Shown in pieces: positions 1 to 5,315 of a stretch of 9,831 nt of DNA. Under the pieces are notes generated by a model. It saw nothing but the letters and a program-made list of their open reading frames with translations. It was not told the origin of the DNA and searched no databases. Position numbers and translations under genes: made by a program. Position 1 is the stretch's first letter; every line of letters starts with the position of its first letter. Source of the stretch: WHTB01 sp050699035 (GTDB lineage Bacteria > Actinomycetota > Actinomycetes > Propionibacteriales > Nocardioidaceae); contig JBOHDE010000148.1 in NCBI GenBank assembly GCA_050699035.1, positions 1 through 9,831 of the forward strand, read 5' to 3'.

Positions 1-23
1 CCGTTCCAGACCTAATGGAACGG
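1..23. repeat. Short inverted repeat (8-bp stem, 7-nt loop)
   Basis: CCGTTCCA at 1-8 is the exact reverse complement of TGGAACGG at 16-23, with a 7-nt loop. A second small palindrome, GGGGCGCCCC, overlaps it at 22-31. Both lie downstream of the rhodanese stop codon on the minus strand. A run of six A at 38-43 reads as a T run on that strand, but it comes before the hairpin in the direction of transcription, so this is not a standard intrinsic terminator as far as can be seen. The window edge hides the rest. It could be a terminator stem or an operator for a gene beyond the edge. Confidence 0.4.
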
Positions 24-51
24 GGCGCCCCCGTACCAAAAAAGTCGGGGG

Positions 52-375
52 TCAGGGGCGGACGGTTTCCCGGCCGGAGGCGACCCAGGCGTCCATGCCA
101 CCGGCCAGGTTGACGGCTTCGCGGCCGTGCTGGTTGAGGTACATCGTCGCCTGCGCCGACCGACCGCCGACGTGGCACACGCACAGCACCTGAATCTCGG
201 CCGGCACCTCGTCGAGGCGGGCCGGCAGGTCGCCGAGCGGGATGTGGTGCGCACCGGCGATATGACCCGACTGCCACTCGTGCGGCTCGCGTACGTCGAG
301 CACGAGCAGGCTGTCGGGCACCGGCTGCGGGACCCCGTCGACGTGGACGGTGGGCAGCTGCGTCATGCCAGCCAT
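52..375 (-). CDS. Single-domain rhodanese-like sulfurtransferase
   Basis: A 107-residue cytoplasmic protein made of one rhodanese domain. It shows the usual landmarks in order: the LDVREPHEW strand and turn at about 26-34, the SGHIAGAHHIPLGDL segment at 36-50, and the active-site loop CHVGGRS at 67-73, where Cys67 would carry the persulfide and Arg72 and the loop amides bind the sulfur. A second cysteine (Cys65) precedes the loop. The C-terminal NLAGGMDAW motif at 89-97 is typical. Single-domain rhodaneses move sulfane sulfur to acceptors such as thiols or sulfur-carrier proteins; the acceptor here is unknown. The start is ATG at 375, 10 nt after the stop of the DNA glycosylase gene, so the two are probably one transcript and translationally coupled. 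ATG at 366 is an alternative. Neither start has a strong Shine-Dalgarno sequence. Confidence 0.9.
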   Translation of the reverse strand: MAGMTQLPTVHVDGVPQPVPDSLLVLDVREPHEWQSGHIAGAHHIPLGDLPARLDEVPAEIQVLCVCHVGGRSAQATMYLNQHGREAVNLAGGMDAWVASGRETVRP

Positions 376-385
376 TCAACCAGCG

Positions 386-1249
386 TCACTTCAACAGCCG
401 CGACAGCCGTCGGTCGGCCAGCGGCTTGCCGCCGGTCTGGCAGGTCGGGCAGTACTGCATCGACCGGTCGGCGAACGACACCTCGCGGATCGTGTCGCCG
501 CACACCGGGCACTCCTCGCCGGTGCGACCGTGCACCCGCAGCCCGGTCTTCTTCTCCGCCTTGAGCTCGCTCGCCGCGAGGCCCTCCGACCGGGTGATCG
601 CGTCCGCCAGCACGTCGTGGATCGCCGCGTGCAGCACCGTCACCTCGCCGTCGGTCAGGCCGCTGCTCGGCTTGTACGGCGACAGTTTCGCGGCGTGCAA
701 GACCTCGTCCGAGTACGCGTTGCCGATGCCGGCGACGATTGACTGGTCGCGCAGGGTCCCCTTCACCTGCGACCGTCCGGCCTTCCGCAGGATCTCGGCC
801 AGCACCTCCCGGGTGAACCCCTCCGCCAGCGGGTCGGGTCCCAGCCGGGCGATGCCGGGCACCTCCGCCGGGTCGCGGACGACGTACAACGCCAGGCTCT
901 TCTGCGTGCCCGCCTCGGTGACGTCGAACCCGGAGTCGTCGTCGAGCACAACCCGCGCCGCGAGCGGTCCCTTGCCCGGGCGCAGCGGCTTCGGCGGGAT
1001 CGAGTCACGCCAGCGCACCCACCCGGCCCGGGCGAGATGCAGGACGAGATGCAGGCCGTCGGCCGAGATGTCGAGGAACTTGCCGTGCCTCGCCACCCCG
1101 TCGACGAACAGCCCGGACAGCGCCGTCACCGGCGGGTCGAACGTCTTCAGCGCACTGAACGCCACCACCTCGACCCGGGCGACCGCACGACCGTCGAGCC
1201 GGCGGCGTAGGTCGCCGACGAGGGACTGCACTTCGGGTAGCTCGGGCAC
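386..1249 (-). CDS. Fpg/Nei family DNA glycosylase/AP lyase
   Basis: A base-excision repair enzyme of 287 residues. I chose the GTG at 1249 although the frame stays open to an ATG at 1333, because the family needs the processed N-terminus PELPEV, with Pro2 as the catalytic nucleophile and Glu3 beside it. The GTG gives exactly that. Other landmarks are Lys57 in ARHGKFLDI (beta-elimination lysine), the helix-two-turn-helix segment around 165-190 with Asn177 in GIGNAYSDE, and a C-terminal zinc finger with Cys247, Cys250, Cys267 and Cys270 and the DNA-contacting Arg262. The segment where classical Fpg has the void-filling methionine motif instead reads HLARAGWVRW (71-80), as in a divergent actinobacterial Fpg-like group. 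I therefore do not assign mutM; substrate preference (8-oxoG, oxidised pyrimidines or uracil-derived lesions) cannot be read from the sequence. It is divergent from the gene at 1332 and followed closely by a rhodanese. Confidence 0.93.
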   Translation of the reverse strand: MPELPEVQSLVGDLRRRLDGRAVARVEVVAFSALKTFDPPVTALSGLFVDGVARHGKFLDISADGLHLVLHLARAGWVRWRDSIPPKPLRPGKGPLAARVVLDDDSGFDVTEAGTQKSLALYVVRDPAEVPGIARLGPDPLAEGFTREVLAEILRKAGRSQVKGTLRDQSIVAGIGNAYSDEVLHAAKLSPYKPSSGLTDGEVTVLHAAIHDVLADAITRSEGLAASELKAEKKTGLRVHGRTGEECPVCGDTIREVSFADRSMQYCPTCQTGGKPLADRRLSRLLK

Positions 1250-1331
1250 GGGACCAGTCTGACGCCCTCCGCCGCGGCTGAAAAGCGGTCGACTCTGGCG
1301 GTTTGCCCACGCGGGAGGGCATGATCGATGC

Positions 1332-1589
1332 ATGGCGGACGTGGCGTCTCTGCCCTCTCCCGGGACGGCCCGCGGCGAGGTGTTCCTCGATACGCGTGGG
1401 TCCGGTCGTGCGCTGCGAGTCTCGTGGCACCGCGAGGTGGGTGTCGTGGTGCTGTCGCTGTGGCGCGGCCACGGTTGCGCCGGGACGTTCCGGCTGGCCC
1501 AGCAGGAGGTGCCTGCGTTCGTCGAGGCGCTGGTCGAAGGGCTCGACGACGCCTACCCCGCCGTCGGCCAGGCCGCGGGCGCTTCCTGA
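1332..1589 (+). CDS. Small conserved-looking protein of unknown function upstream of aat
   Basis: An 85-residue protein with no signal peptide or membrane segment. I do not recognise a named family with certainty. After a low-complexity N-terminus (1-22), residues 27-55 look like consecutive beta strands (RALRVSWHR, VGVVVLSLWR, CAGTFRL), followed by an amphipathic helix at about 57-72 (QQEVPAFVEALVEGLDD). This beta-sheet-plus-helix plan resembles small single-stranded-nucleic-acid-binding folds such as PC4-like proteins, but that is only an impression. The ATG at 1332 has a GGGAGGG Shine-Dalgarno-like sequence at 1313-1319, 12 nt upstream, which is slightly long; ATGs at 1321 and 1328 are worse placed or in other frames. 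Its stop lies 3 nt before the aat start, so the two genes are almost certainly co-transcribed and coupled. That link is the best clue to its role. Confidence 0.8.
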   Translation: MADVASLPSPGTARGEVFLDTRGSGRALRVSWHREVGVVVLSLWRGHGCAGTFRLAQQEVPAFVEALVEGLDDAYPAVGQAAGAS

Positions 1590-1592
1590 CAC

Positions 1593-2270
1593 GTGCCCGT
1601 CGAGCCTCCGCCCACCACTTGGGTGCTGCCGCCTGCGGAGTCGGCCGGTGACGACGATGTCGTCGCGGCGGGCGCCGACCTCTCGCCCGGGTTGTTGCTC
1701 GCGGCCTACCGCGGCGGGATCTTCCCGATGCCAGTGCCCGAGCACGAGGCGATGCTCTGGTGGTCGCCCGCGTGGCGCGGCATCTTGCCGCTCGACGATC
1801 TGCGGGTCACCCGGTCGCTGCGCCAGTCCTGCCGCCGGTACGAGGTGACCGTCGACCGTGAGTTCGAGCAGGTGGTGGCCGCCTGCGCCGACCCCGGGCG
1901 CCCCAGCGGCTGGATCGACGACGACATCGTCACCGCCTACACCGAGCTGCACCGGCTGGGCTGGGCGCACTCCCTGGAGTGCTGGGACGAGTACGGCGAG
2001 CTGGTCGGCGGGCTGTACGGCCTGGCCGTCGGCGGGTTGTTCGCCGGCGAGTCGATGTTCCATCGGCGGCGGGACGCCTCGAAGGTCGCTCTGGTCGCGC
2101 TGGTCGACCTGCTCCGGGCCGCCGGGCCGGCCGACCGATTGCTCGACGTGCAGTGGCGCACGCCGCACCTGGCCAGCCTCGGCGTCGTGGAGGTCTCCCG
2201 GCAGAGCTACCTGAAGCTGCTCGGGCGAGCCTTGCCGCTCCGGCTGCCCGATCCGTTCGACGCACCCTAG
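1593..2270 (+). CDS. aat: Leucyl/phenylalanyl-tRNA--protein transferase
   Basis: Transfers Leu or Phe from aminoacyl-tRNA to N-terminal Lys or Arg of proteins, creating an N-degron for ClpS and the Clp protease in the cytoplasm. The 225-residue product has the family's landmarks: AAGADLSPGLLLAAYRGGIFP at about 25-45 (one residue run of the GDLSP / AAY.GIFP signature), LWWSP at 55-59, SGWIDDDIVTAY at 105-116, AHSLE at 125-129, LFAGESMF at 149-156 and LLDVQW at 183-188. Asp185 and Gln187 correspond to the catalytic Asp186 and Gln188 of the E. coli enzyme. The length is close to the E. coli protein. The start is GTG at 1593, 3 nt after the previous stop, with no strong Shine-Dalgarno sequence, which suggests translational coupling. 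The gene ends directly against the stop codon of the convergent kinase gene. Confidence 0.97.
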   Translation: MPVEPPPTTWVLPPAESAGDDDVVAAGADLSPGLLLAAYRGGIFPMPVPEHEAMLWWSPAWRGILPLDDLRVTRSLRQSCRRYEVTVDREFEQVVAACADPGRPSGWIDDDIVTAYTELHRLGWAHSLECWDEYGELVGGLYGLAVGGLFAGESMFHRRRDASKVALVALVDLLRAAGPADRLLDVQWRTPHLASLGVVEVSRQSYLKLLGRALPLRLPDPFDAP

Positions 2271-3200
2271 CTACAGCAGCTGCTCGAGCCACGCAGCCAC
2301 CGGGTTGTCCCAGGTCGCCTGCTGGTCAGGGGTCGCCCCCTGGAGCGCCCGCAGCCAGCCCCATGCGCGGCCGACCTTGGCAAGCACCAGCACGTCGTCG
2401 AGCTGCGCCAGCAGGTCAGAGCGTGCAAATTCGATCGTCCACGGCTCGAGGTAGGCGTCGACTAACCGTCGGAGCAAGGGGTCCTCGACCTCGACATCGA
2501 GCTCACGCGCCAGCACCCGACAGGTCACCAGCAACGTGCCCATCGGGTGCGCCACCAACGCGTCTCCCCAGTCGATGAACGCCGGCGGCCCGAGCCCGTC
2601 GTCGCCGCAGCACACGTTGCTCGAGTGGAAGTCGTCGTGCTGAACGGTCGGGGGTAGACCGGTGGCGACGAGCCGCTCGGCCGCCTCGTCGACCGTGGGT
2701 GCGAACGCATCGAGCCGGTCCCGCAGCGGCGGCTCGGTGCAGGTGGACACAAGATCGCGGAACAGCGCGGACGAGGCTCCGGGCCGCAGGTCGGGCACTC
2801 CGACCCCGAGCAGGTCGGGTACGAACGCGACCAGCCGTCGCTGCAGCTCGGCGTACTCCGCGAGGACACTGCACCAGCGCTCGACCCGTACCTCTGGTGC
2901 GGCACCGGCCAGTGTCTTGTCGAGCGTCGGCCCGCCGTCGGGCAGCAACAGCCAGCCACGAGCAGCGTCCACGGCAACCGGCTGGAGCACCCACTCGGGG
3001 GCGACGACCGACAGCAGTCCTTGCAGGGCGGCCTCGTAGCGGCCACCCGGGCCGCAGGTCTTCAGCCACAACGTTCCCAGCTCGGTCGGCACCCGCCAGG
3101 TTGACGACCACGGTCGTACGCGCATCTCTTCGATCGGACCGGTGCGGGCAGCACCGTGACGGGTCAGCTGCGCGTCCGCCCACTCCACCGCCTCGTCCAT
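2271..3200 (-). CDS. APH-fold phosphotransferase, substrate unknown
   Basis: A 309-residue kinase-like protein of the aminoglycoside/choline phosphotransferase superfamily. It shows Lys47 in TLWLKTC as the candidate ATP-binding lysine, the catalytic loop HDDFHSSN at 188-195 (HxDxHxxN, with Asp190 as the likely base and Asn195 as a magnesium ligand), and FIDWGDA at 208-214 with Asp210 as the metal-binding aspartate that replaces DFG. These are the hallmarks of an active ATP-dependent small-molecule kinase. The usual HGD of the loop is HDD here. Such genes are abundant in actinobacteria and most are not antibiotic-resistance genes, so no substrate is claimed. It starts at ATG 3200, divergent from the EcsC gene with 89 bp between them. 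Its TAG stop is immediately adjacent to the TAG stop of aat on the other strand. Confidence 0.88.
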   Translation of the reverse strand: MDEAVEWADAQLTRHGAARTGPIEEMRVRPWSSTWRVPTELGTLWLKTCGPGGRYEAALQGLLSVVAPEWVLQPVAVDAARGWLLLPDGGPTLDKTLAGAAPEVRVERWCSVLAEYAELQRRLVAFVPDLLGVGVPDLRPGASSALFRDLVSTCTEPPLRDRLDAFAPTVDEAAERLVATGLPPTVQHDDFHSSNVCCGDDGLGPPAFIDWGDALVAHPMGTLLVTCRVLARELDVEVEDPLLRRLVDAYLEPWTIEFARSDLLAQLDDVLVLAKVGRAWGWLRALQGATPDQQATWDNPVAAWLEQLL

Positions 3201-3289
3201 CCGGTCAACCTAGTGGCGCCAAGCCCGTGGTGGCGGAGCCGTTCGGCGGCAGGTCGTAGAGTTGCAGCACCGGGATCGACGGAGGACAA

Positions 3290-3970
3290 ATGGGGATCGG
3301 CAAGACAATCGGCAAGGCGACTGCCGCGGCCGCGTCGGCCAAGATCGCACCCGAGTACACGTCGGGATTCGTCCGTTCGGTGCTCGACCGGGCGATCGAC
3401 GGGGTCGGCCGGCTGCCCGGTGCGCGGGCGTCCGCGGACAAGCGGCTAGCGGAGAGCGACGGCGATGTCGACAAGGCGATTCACGAGATCATCGAGTCCC
3501 ACGTACGGCTGGCCGGTGTCCAGGGGTTCGTCACCAACCTCGGCGGAGTGGTGACGCTGGCCGTGACGATCCCCGCGAACATCACCGGGCTCGCCCTGCT
3601 GCAGTGCCACCTGGTGGCGACGATCGCGCACCTGCGTGGCTACGACATCGACGACCATCGCGTCCGCAACGCCATCCTCGCCTGCATGATGGGCGAGGAG
3701 ACCGTCGAGGCGCTGATCAAGGACAACAAGATCCCGTCGACGCCGGCCGGCATCGCCACCGCGCCGTACCACGACGAGGAGCTGGACAAGCGGGTCGGCC
3801 GGATCGTGACCACCGAGCTGATCGCCAAGGTCGGCGGCAAGCGGGTCGTGACCGCGGTCGGTCGCCGGGTGCCGCTGGTCGGCGGCGCGATCGGCGGCGC
3901 GGCCGACGGCTTCAACACCTGGCGGGTCGGGCGCTACGCCGACAAGGCGCTGCCGAACCGCCGTCCCTGA
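3290..3970 (+). CDS. EcsC family protein
   Basis: A 226-residue protein resembling the EcsC family, named after the third gene of the Bacillus ecsABC locus; its biochemical role is unresolved. The core motif is at about 83-118, where a hydrophobic stretch (VVTLAVTIPANITGLALLQ, part of 87-105) runs into CHLVATIAHLRGYD. The C-terminal glycine-rich segment VPLVGGAIGGAADGFNT at 194-210, followed by RVGRYA, is also typical. There is no cleavable signal peptide. The two hydrophobic glycine-rich stretches suggest membrane association rather than a full multipass protein. The start at ATG 3290 is well supported by a strong Shine-Dalgarno sequence, GGAGGA at 3281-3286. It appears to be a single-gene transcript, since the next gene converges on it across a 418-bp repeat-rich gap. 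A large hairpin starts 17 nt after its stop codon. Confidence 0.85.
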   Translation: MGIGKTIGKATAAAASAKIAPEYTSGFVRSVLDRAIDGVGRLPGARASADKRLAESDGDVDKAIHEIIESHVRLAGVQGFVTNLGGVVTLAVTIPANITGLALLQCHLVATIAHLRGYDIDDHRVRNAILACMMGEETVEALIKDNKIPSTPAGIATAPYHDEELDKRVGRIVTTELIAKVGGKRVVTAVGRRVPLVGGAIGGAADGFNTWRVGRYADKALPNRRP

Positions 3971-3987
3971 CCTCATGCCCCCGATTC

Positions 3988-4070
3988 CTCGCGCCGAGGT
4001 TGCGCGTATGTTCGCCGGCGCGGGCCGCTGAGTCGCCACCGGTGCGACATACGCGCAACCTCGACGCGAG
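3988..4070. repeat. Large imperfect hairpin with 24-bp arms (repeat family A, copies 1 and 2)
   Basis: The arm at 3995-4011 is the exact reverse complement of ACATACGCGCAACCTCG at 4047-4063. The pairing continues outward to 3988 and 4070 with a single mismatch (3994/4064), giving 24-nt arms around a 35-nt GC-rich loop. Transcribed from either side this would form a stable stem-loop just 17 nt after the EcsC stop codon. There is no U tract, so if it ends transcription it would act as an I-shaped or actinobacterial-type terminator. The same motif recurs at 4348, so it is better described as an interspersed extragenic repeat that may also serve as a terminator. Confidence 0.75.
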
Positions 4071-4131
4071 TAGTCGGGGAGATGGCACCGCACCCATGTC
4101 CGGGGAAGTGGTGGTGCTCGCGTGGCGGACT

Positions 4132-4152
4132 GTCCGTCGGCAGGGGACGGAC
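4132..4152. repeat. Small hairpin abutting palindrome 1
   Basis: GTCCGTC at 4132-4138 pairs exactly with GACGGAC at 4146-4152 across a 7-nt loop. A competing palindrome, CGGAC-T-GTCCG, occupies 4126-4136 and shares five bases with the left arm, so two alternative folds are possible. The hairpin ends at the base immediately before the 32-bp palindrome begins at 4153. Confidence 0.5.
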
Positions 4153-4184
4153 GTCGAATTTTGCCCAATTGGGCAAAATTCGAC
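4153..4184. repeat. Perfect 32-bp AT-rich palindrome (family B, copy 1)
   Basis: A perfect palindrome centred between 4168 and 4169. The left arm begins GTCGAATTTTGCCCAA and the right arm is its exact complement. The 16-bp core TTGCCCAATTGGGCAA is shared with the second copy. It is about 44% GC in an otherwise strongly GC-rich region. As RNA it would be a 14-bp stem with an AAUU tetraloop; as DNA it is a symmetric site suitable for a dimeric protein. The T run lies in the 5' arm and the A run in the 3' arm, so it lacks the trailing U tract of an intrinsic terminator. Confidence 0.8.
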
Positions 4185-4204
4185 CTCGAACCGGCGTGAA
4201 CCGG

Positions 4205-4236
4205 GTCGAAAATTGCCCAATTGGGCAATTTTCTAC
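4205..4236. repeat. 26-bp perfect palindrome within a 32-bp unit (family B, copy 2)
   Basis: Positions 4208-4233 form a perfect palindrome centred between 4220 and 4221, exactly 52 bp from the centre of copy 1. Pairing extends to 4205-4236 with one mismatch. The left arm GTCGAAAATTGCCCAA differs from that of copy 1 at only two positions (AA for TT). Here the GC stem is flanked by AAAA on the left and TTTT on the right, so on both strands it reads as an A tract, a stem and then a T tract. This copy could therefore work as a short bidirectional intrinsic terminator between the two convergent genes. Confidence 0.75.
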
Positions 4237-4347
4237 GCACCGTGGGCCGGCGACACCCGCCGTCCGGCACGAGCACACGGAAACTCGCGCAGTACCCCCT
4301 GGCCCGGGAAACGTCGGCCGCCTGGGTTCAGTTCTTCCCAGGGGAAC

Positions 4348-4373
4348 CGACATACGCGCAACCTCGGCGGGAG
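4348..4373 (+). repeat. Repeat family A, third copy
   Basis: ACATACGCGCAACCTCG at 4350-4366 is identical to 4047-4063 and to the complement of 3995-4011. All three copies are followed by CGnGAG after one variable base, and preceded by CG or CGA. This copy has no nearby inverted partner. It lies 15 nt beyond the HMG-CoA lyase stop codon and is in the same orientation as copy 2. Confidence 0.75.
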
Positions 4374-4388
4374 GAGGGGTGGCGCGGG

Positions 4389-5315
4389 TCAGGTGGCGAG
4401 CGCCTGGACGACCCGAGACGGGCTCGGCCGACCGAGCTGACCGGCCATCCAGGCGCTGGTGTCGACAAGCGCCGCGAGGTCGACACCGGTCTCGATGCCG
4501 AGCCCGTGCAGCTGCCAGACGAGGTCCTCGGTGGCCAGGTTGCCGGTCGCGCTCTCCGCGTACGGACAACCGCCGAGACCGCCCGCCGACGCGTCGAGTG
4601 TCGTCACACCGCACCGCAGCGAGGTCAGCGCGTTGGCGAGTGCCTGCCCGTAGGTGTCGTGGAAATGCATGGCCAGCTGGGAAACCGGCACCCCAGCGTC
4701 GACGAACGTGGTGATCAGGGACTGCACCTGCCCTGGAGTCCCGACGCCGATGGTGTCACCGAGCGACAGCTCGGACGTGCCCATGTCGACCAGCCGCCGG
4801 CCGACGCCGACCACCTGGTCGACCGGCACGTCGCCCTCCCAGGGGTCGCCGAAGCACATCGAGACGTACGCACGTACGGACAGACCCGCGTCGAGCGCCC
4901 GTGTCACCACCGGCTCGAACATCGCGTACTGCTCGTCGAGGCTGCGGTTGAGGTTGGCCTGCGCGAACGACTCGGTCGCACTGCCGAAGATCGCGACCTC
5001 CCGTACCCCTGCCTCGAGCGCTCGGTCGAGCCCGCGCTCGTTCGGCACGAGTACGGGCATCCGCGGCGCCGAGTCGAGATCCACCAGCCCGAGCAGCTCG
5101 GTCGCGTCGGCCAGCTGCGGAACCCATTTCGGGTGCACGAAGCTGGTGGTCTCGACGACCTGTAGCCCGGCGGCGACCAGCCTGGCAACGAACTCCGCCT
5201 TGACCTCGACCGGCACGATCGACGACTCGTTCTGCAGCCCGTCGCGCGGACCAACCTCATAGATGGTCACCCGCTCCGGCAGCCCGTCTACCGTCACCCG
5301 CTGCGGCGTGCGCAT
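4389..5315 (-). CDS. mvaB: Hydroxymethylglutaryl-CoA lyase
   Basis: Cleaves (S)-3-hydroxy-3-methylglutaryl-CoA into acetyl-CoA and acetoacetate, the last step of leucine degradation. The 308-residue TIM-barrel protein carries VGPRDGLQNE at 21-30 (Arg24 catalytic, Asp25 metal ligand), ETTSFVHPKWVPQLAD at 55-70, the metal-binding HFHDTYGQALAN at 217-228 (His217, His219), and the lyase signature GLGGCPYAESATGNLATED at 246-264 with catalytic Cys250 and Asn259. These match human Arg41, Asp42, His233, His235, Cys266 and Asn275. Its ATG overlaps the stop of the biotin carboxylase gene by one base (TGATG), and GAGGG at 5325-5329 (minus strand) lies 9 nt upstream, so translation is coupled. It is the last gene of the operon. 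Together with the MCC subunits it makes the leucine assignment firm. The symbol liuE is used for the same enzyme elsewhere. Confidence 0.97.
   Translation of the reverse strand: MRTPQRVTVDGLPERVTIYEVGPRDGLQNESSIVPVEVKAEFVARLVAAGLQVVETTSFVHPKWVPQLADATELLGLVDLDSAPRMPVLVPNERGLDRALEAGVREVAIFGSATESFAQANLNRSLDEQYAMFEPVVTRALDAGLSVRAYVSMCFGDPWEGDVPVDQVVGVGRRLVDMGTSELSLGDTIGVGTPGQVQSLITTFVDAGVPVSQLAMHFHDTYGQALANALTSLRCGVTTLDASAGGLGGCPYAESATGNLATEDLVWQLHGLGIETGVDLAALVDTSAWMAGQLGRPSPSRVVQALAT

Larger units (their letters stand above)
3971..4388. other. Repeat-rich intergenic region between convergent genes
   Basis: A 418-bp stretch between the EcsC stop (3968-3970) and the HMG-CoA lyase stop (4389-4391). 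I find no credible gene: the open frames crossing it run through the palindromes or are antisense extensions of neighbours. It contains a 24-bp-arm inverted repeat (3988-4070), a small hairpin (4132-4152), two perfect AT-rich palindromes (4153-4184 and 4208-4233) and a third copy of the inverted-repeat arm (4348-4373). For a gap between two convergent genes it is unusually long and structured. No tRNA-like attachment site or transposase remnant is visible. Confidence 0.8.

Noticed and set aside
1250..1333. N-terminal extension of the DNA glycosylase to the ATG at 1333
   Set aside because: The enzyme needs Pro2 at the mature N-terminus for catalysis, which only the GTG start at 1249 provides. 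The extension would also overlap the divergent gene's ribosome-binding site.
2271..3200. Aminoglycoside resistance gene
   Set aside because: The APH fold is present, but no resistance-specific sequence or mobile context is. Most actinobacterial genes of this type act on other substrates or are uncharacterised.
4153..4236. CRISPR-like repeats
   Set aside because: There are only two units, each itself fully palindromic, with one 20-nt spacer and no cas genes.
3971..4388. Insertion sequence or integrated element
   Set aside because: There is no transposase or integrase fragment, no terminal inverted repeats bracketing a gene, and no target-site duplication that I can identify.
3262..4440. Long plus-strand frame through the EcsC gene and the repeat island
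   Set aside because: It is a shifted reading of the EcsC gene with R/G-rich composition and runs through the palindromes. The in-frame EcsC gene has its own strong ribosome-binding site and a recognisable family pattern.
4082..4714. Small proteins across the palindromes, with peptides such as PNWAIF or CPIGQ
   Set aside because: These peptides are just translations of the palindrome core in different frames. No ribosome-binding site or family pattern supports them.
4221..5165. Plus-strand gene antisense to HMG-CoA lyase
   Set aside because: The opposite strand encodes a complete lyase with all catalytic residues, so the antisense frame is a GC-driven shadow.
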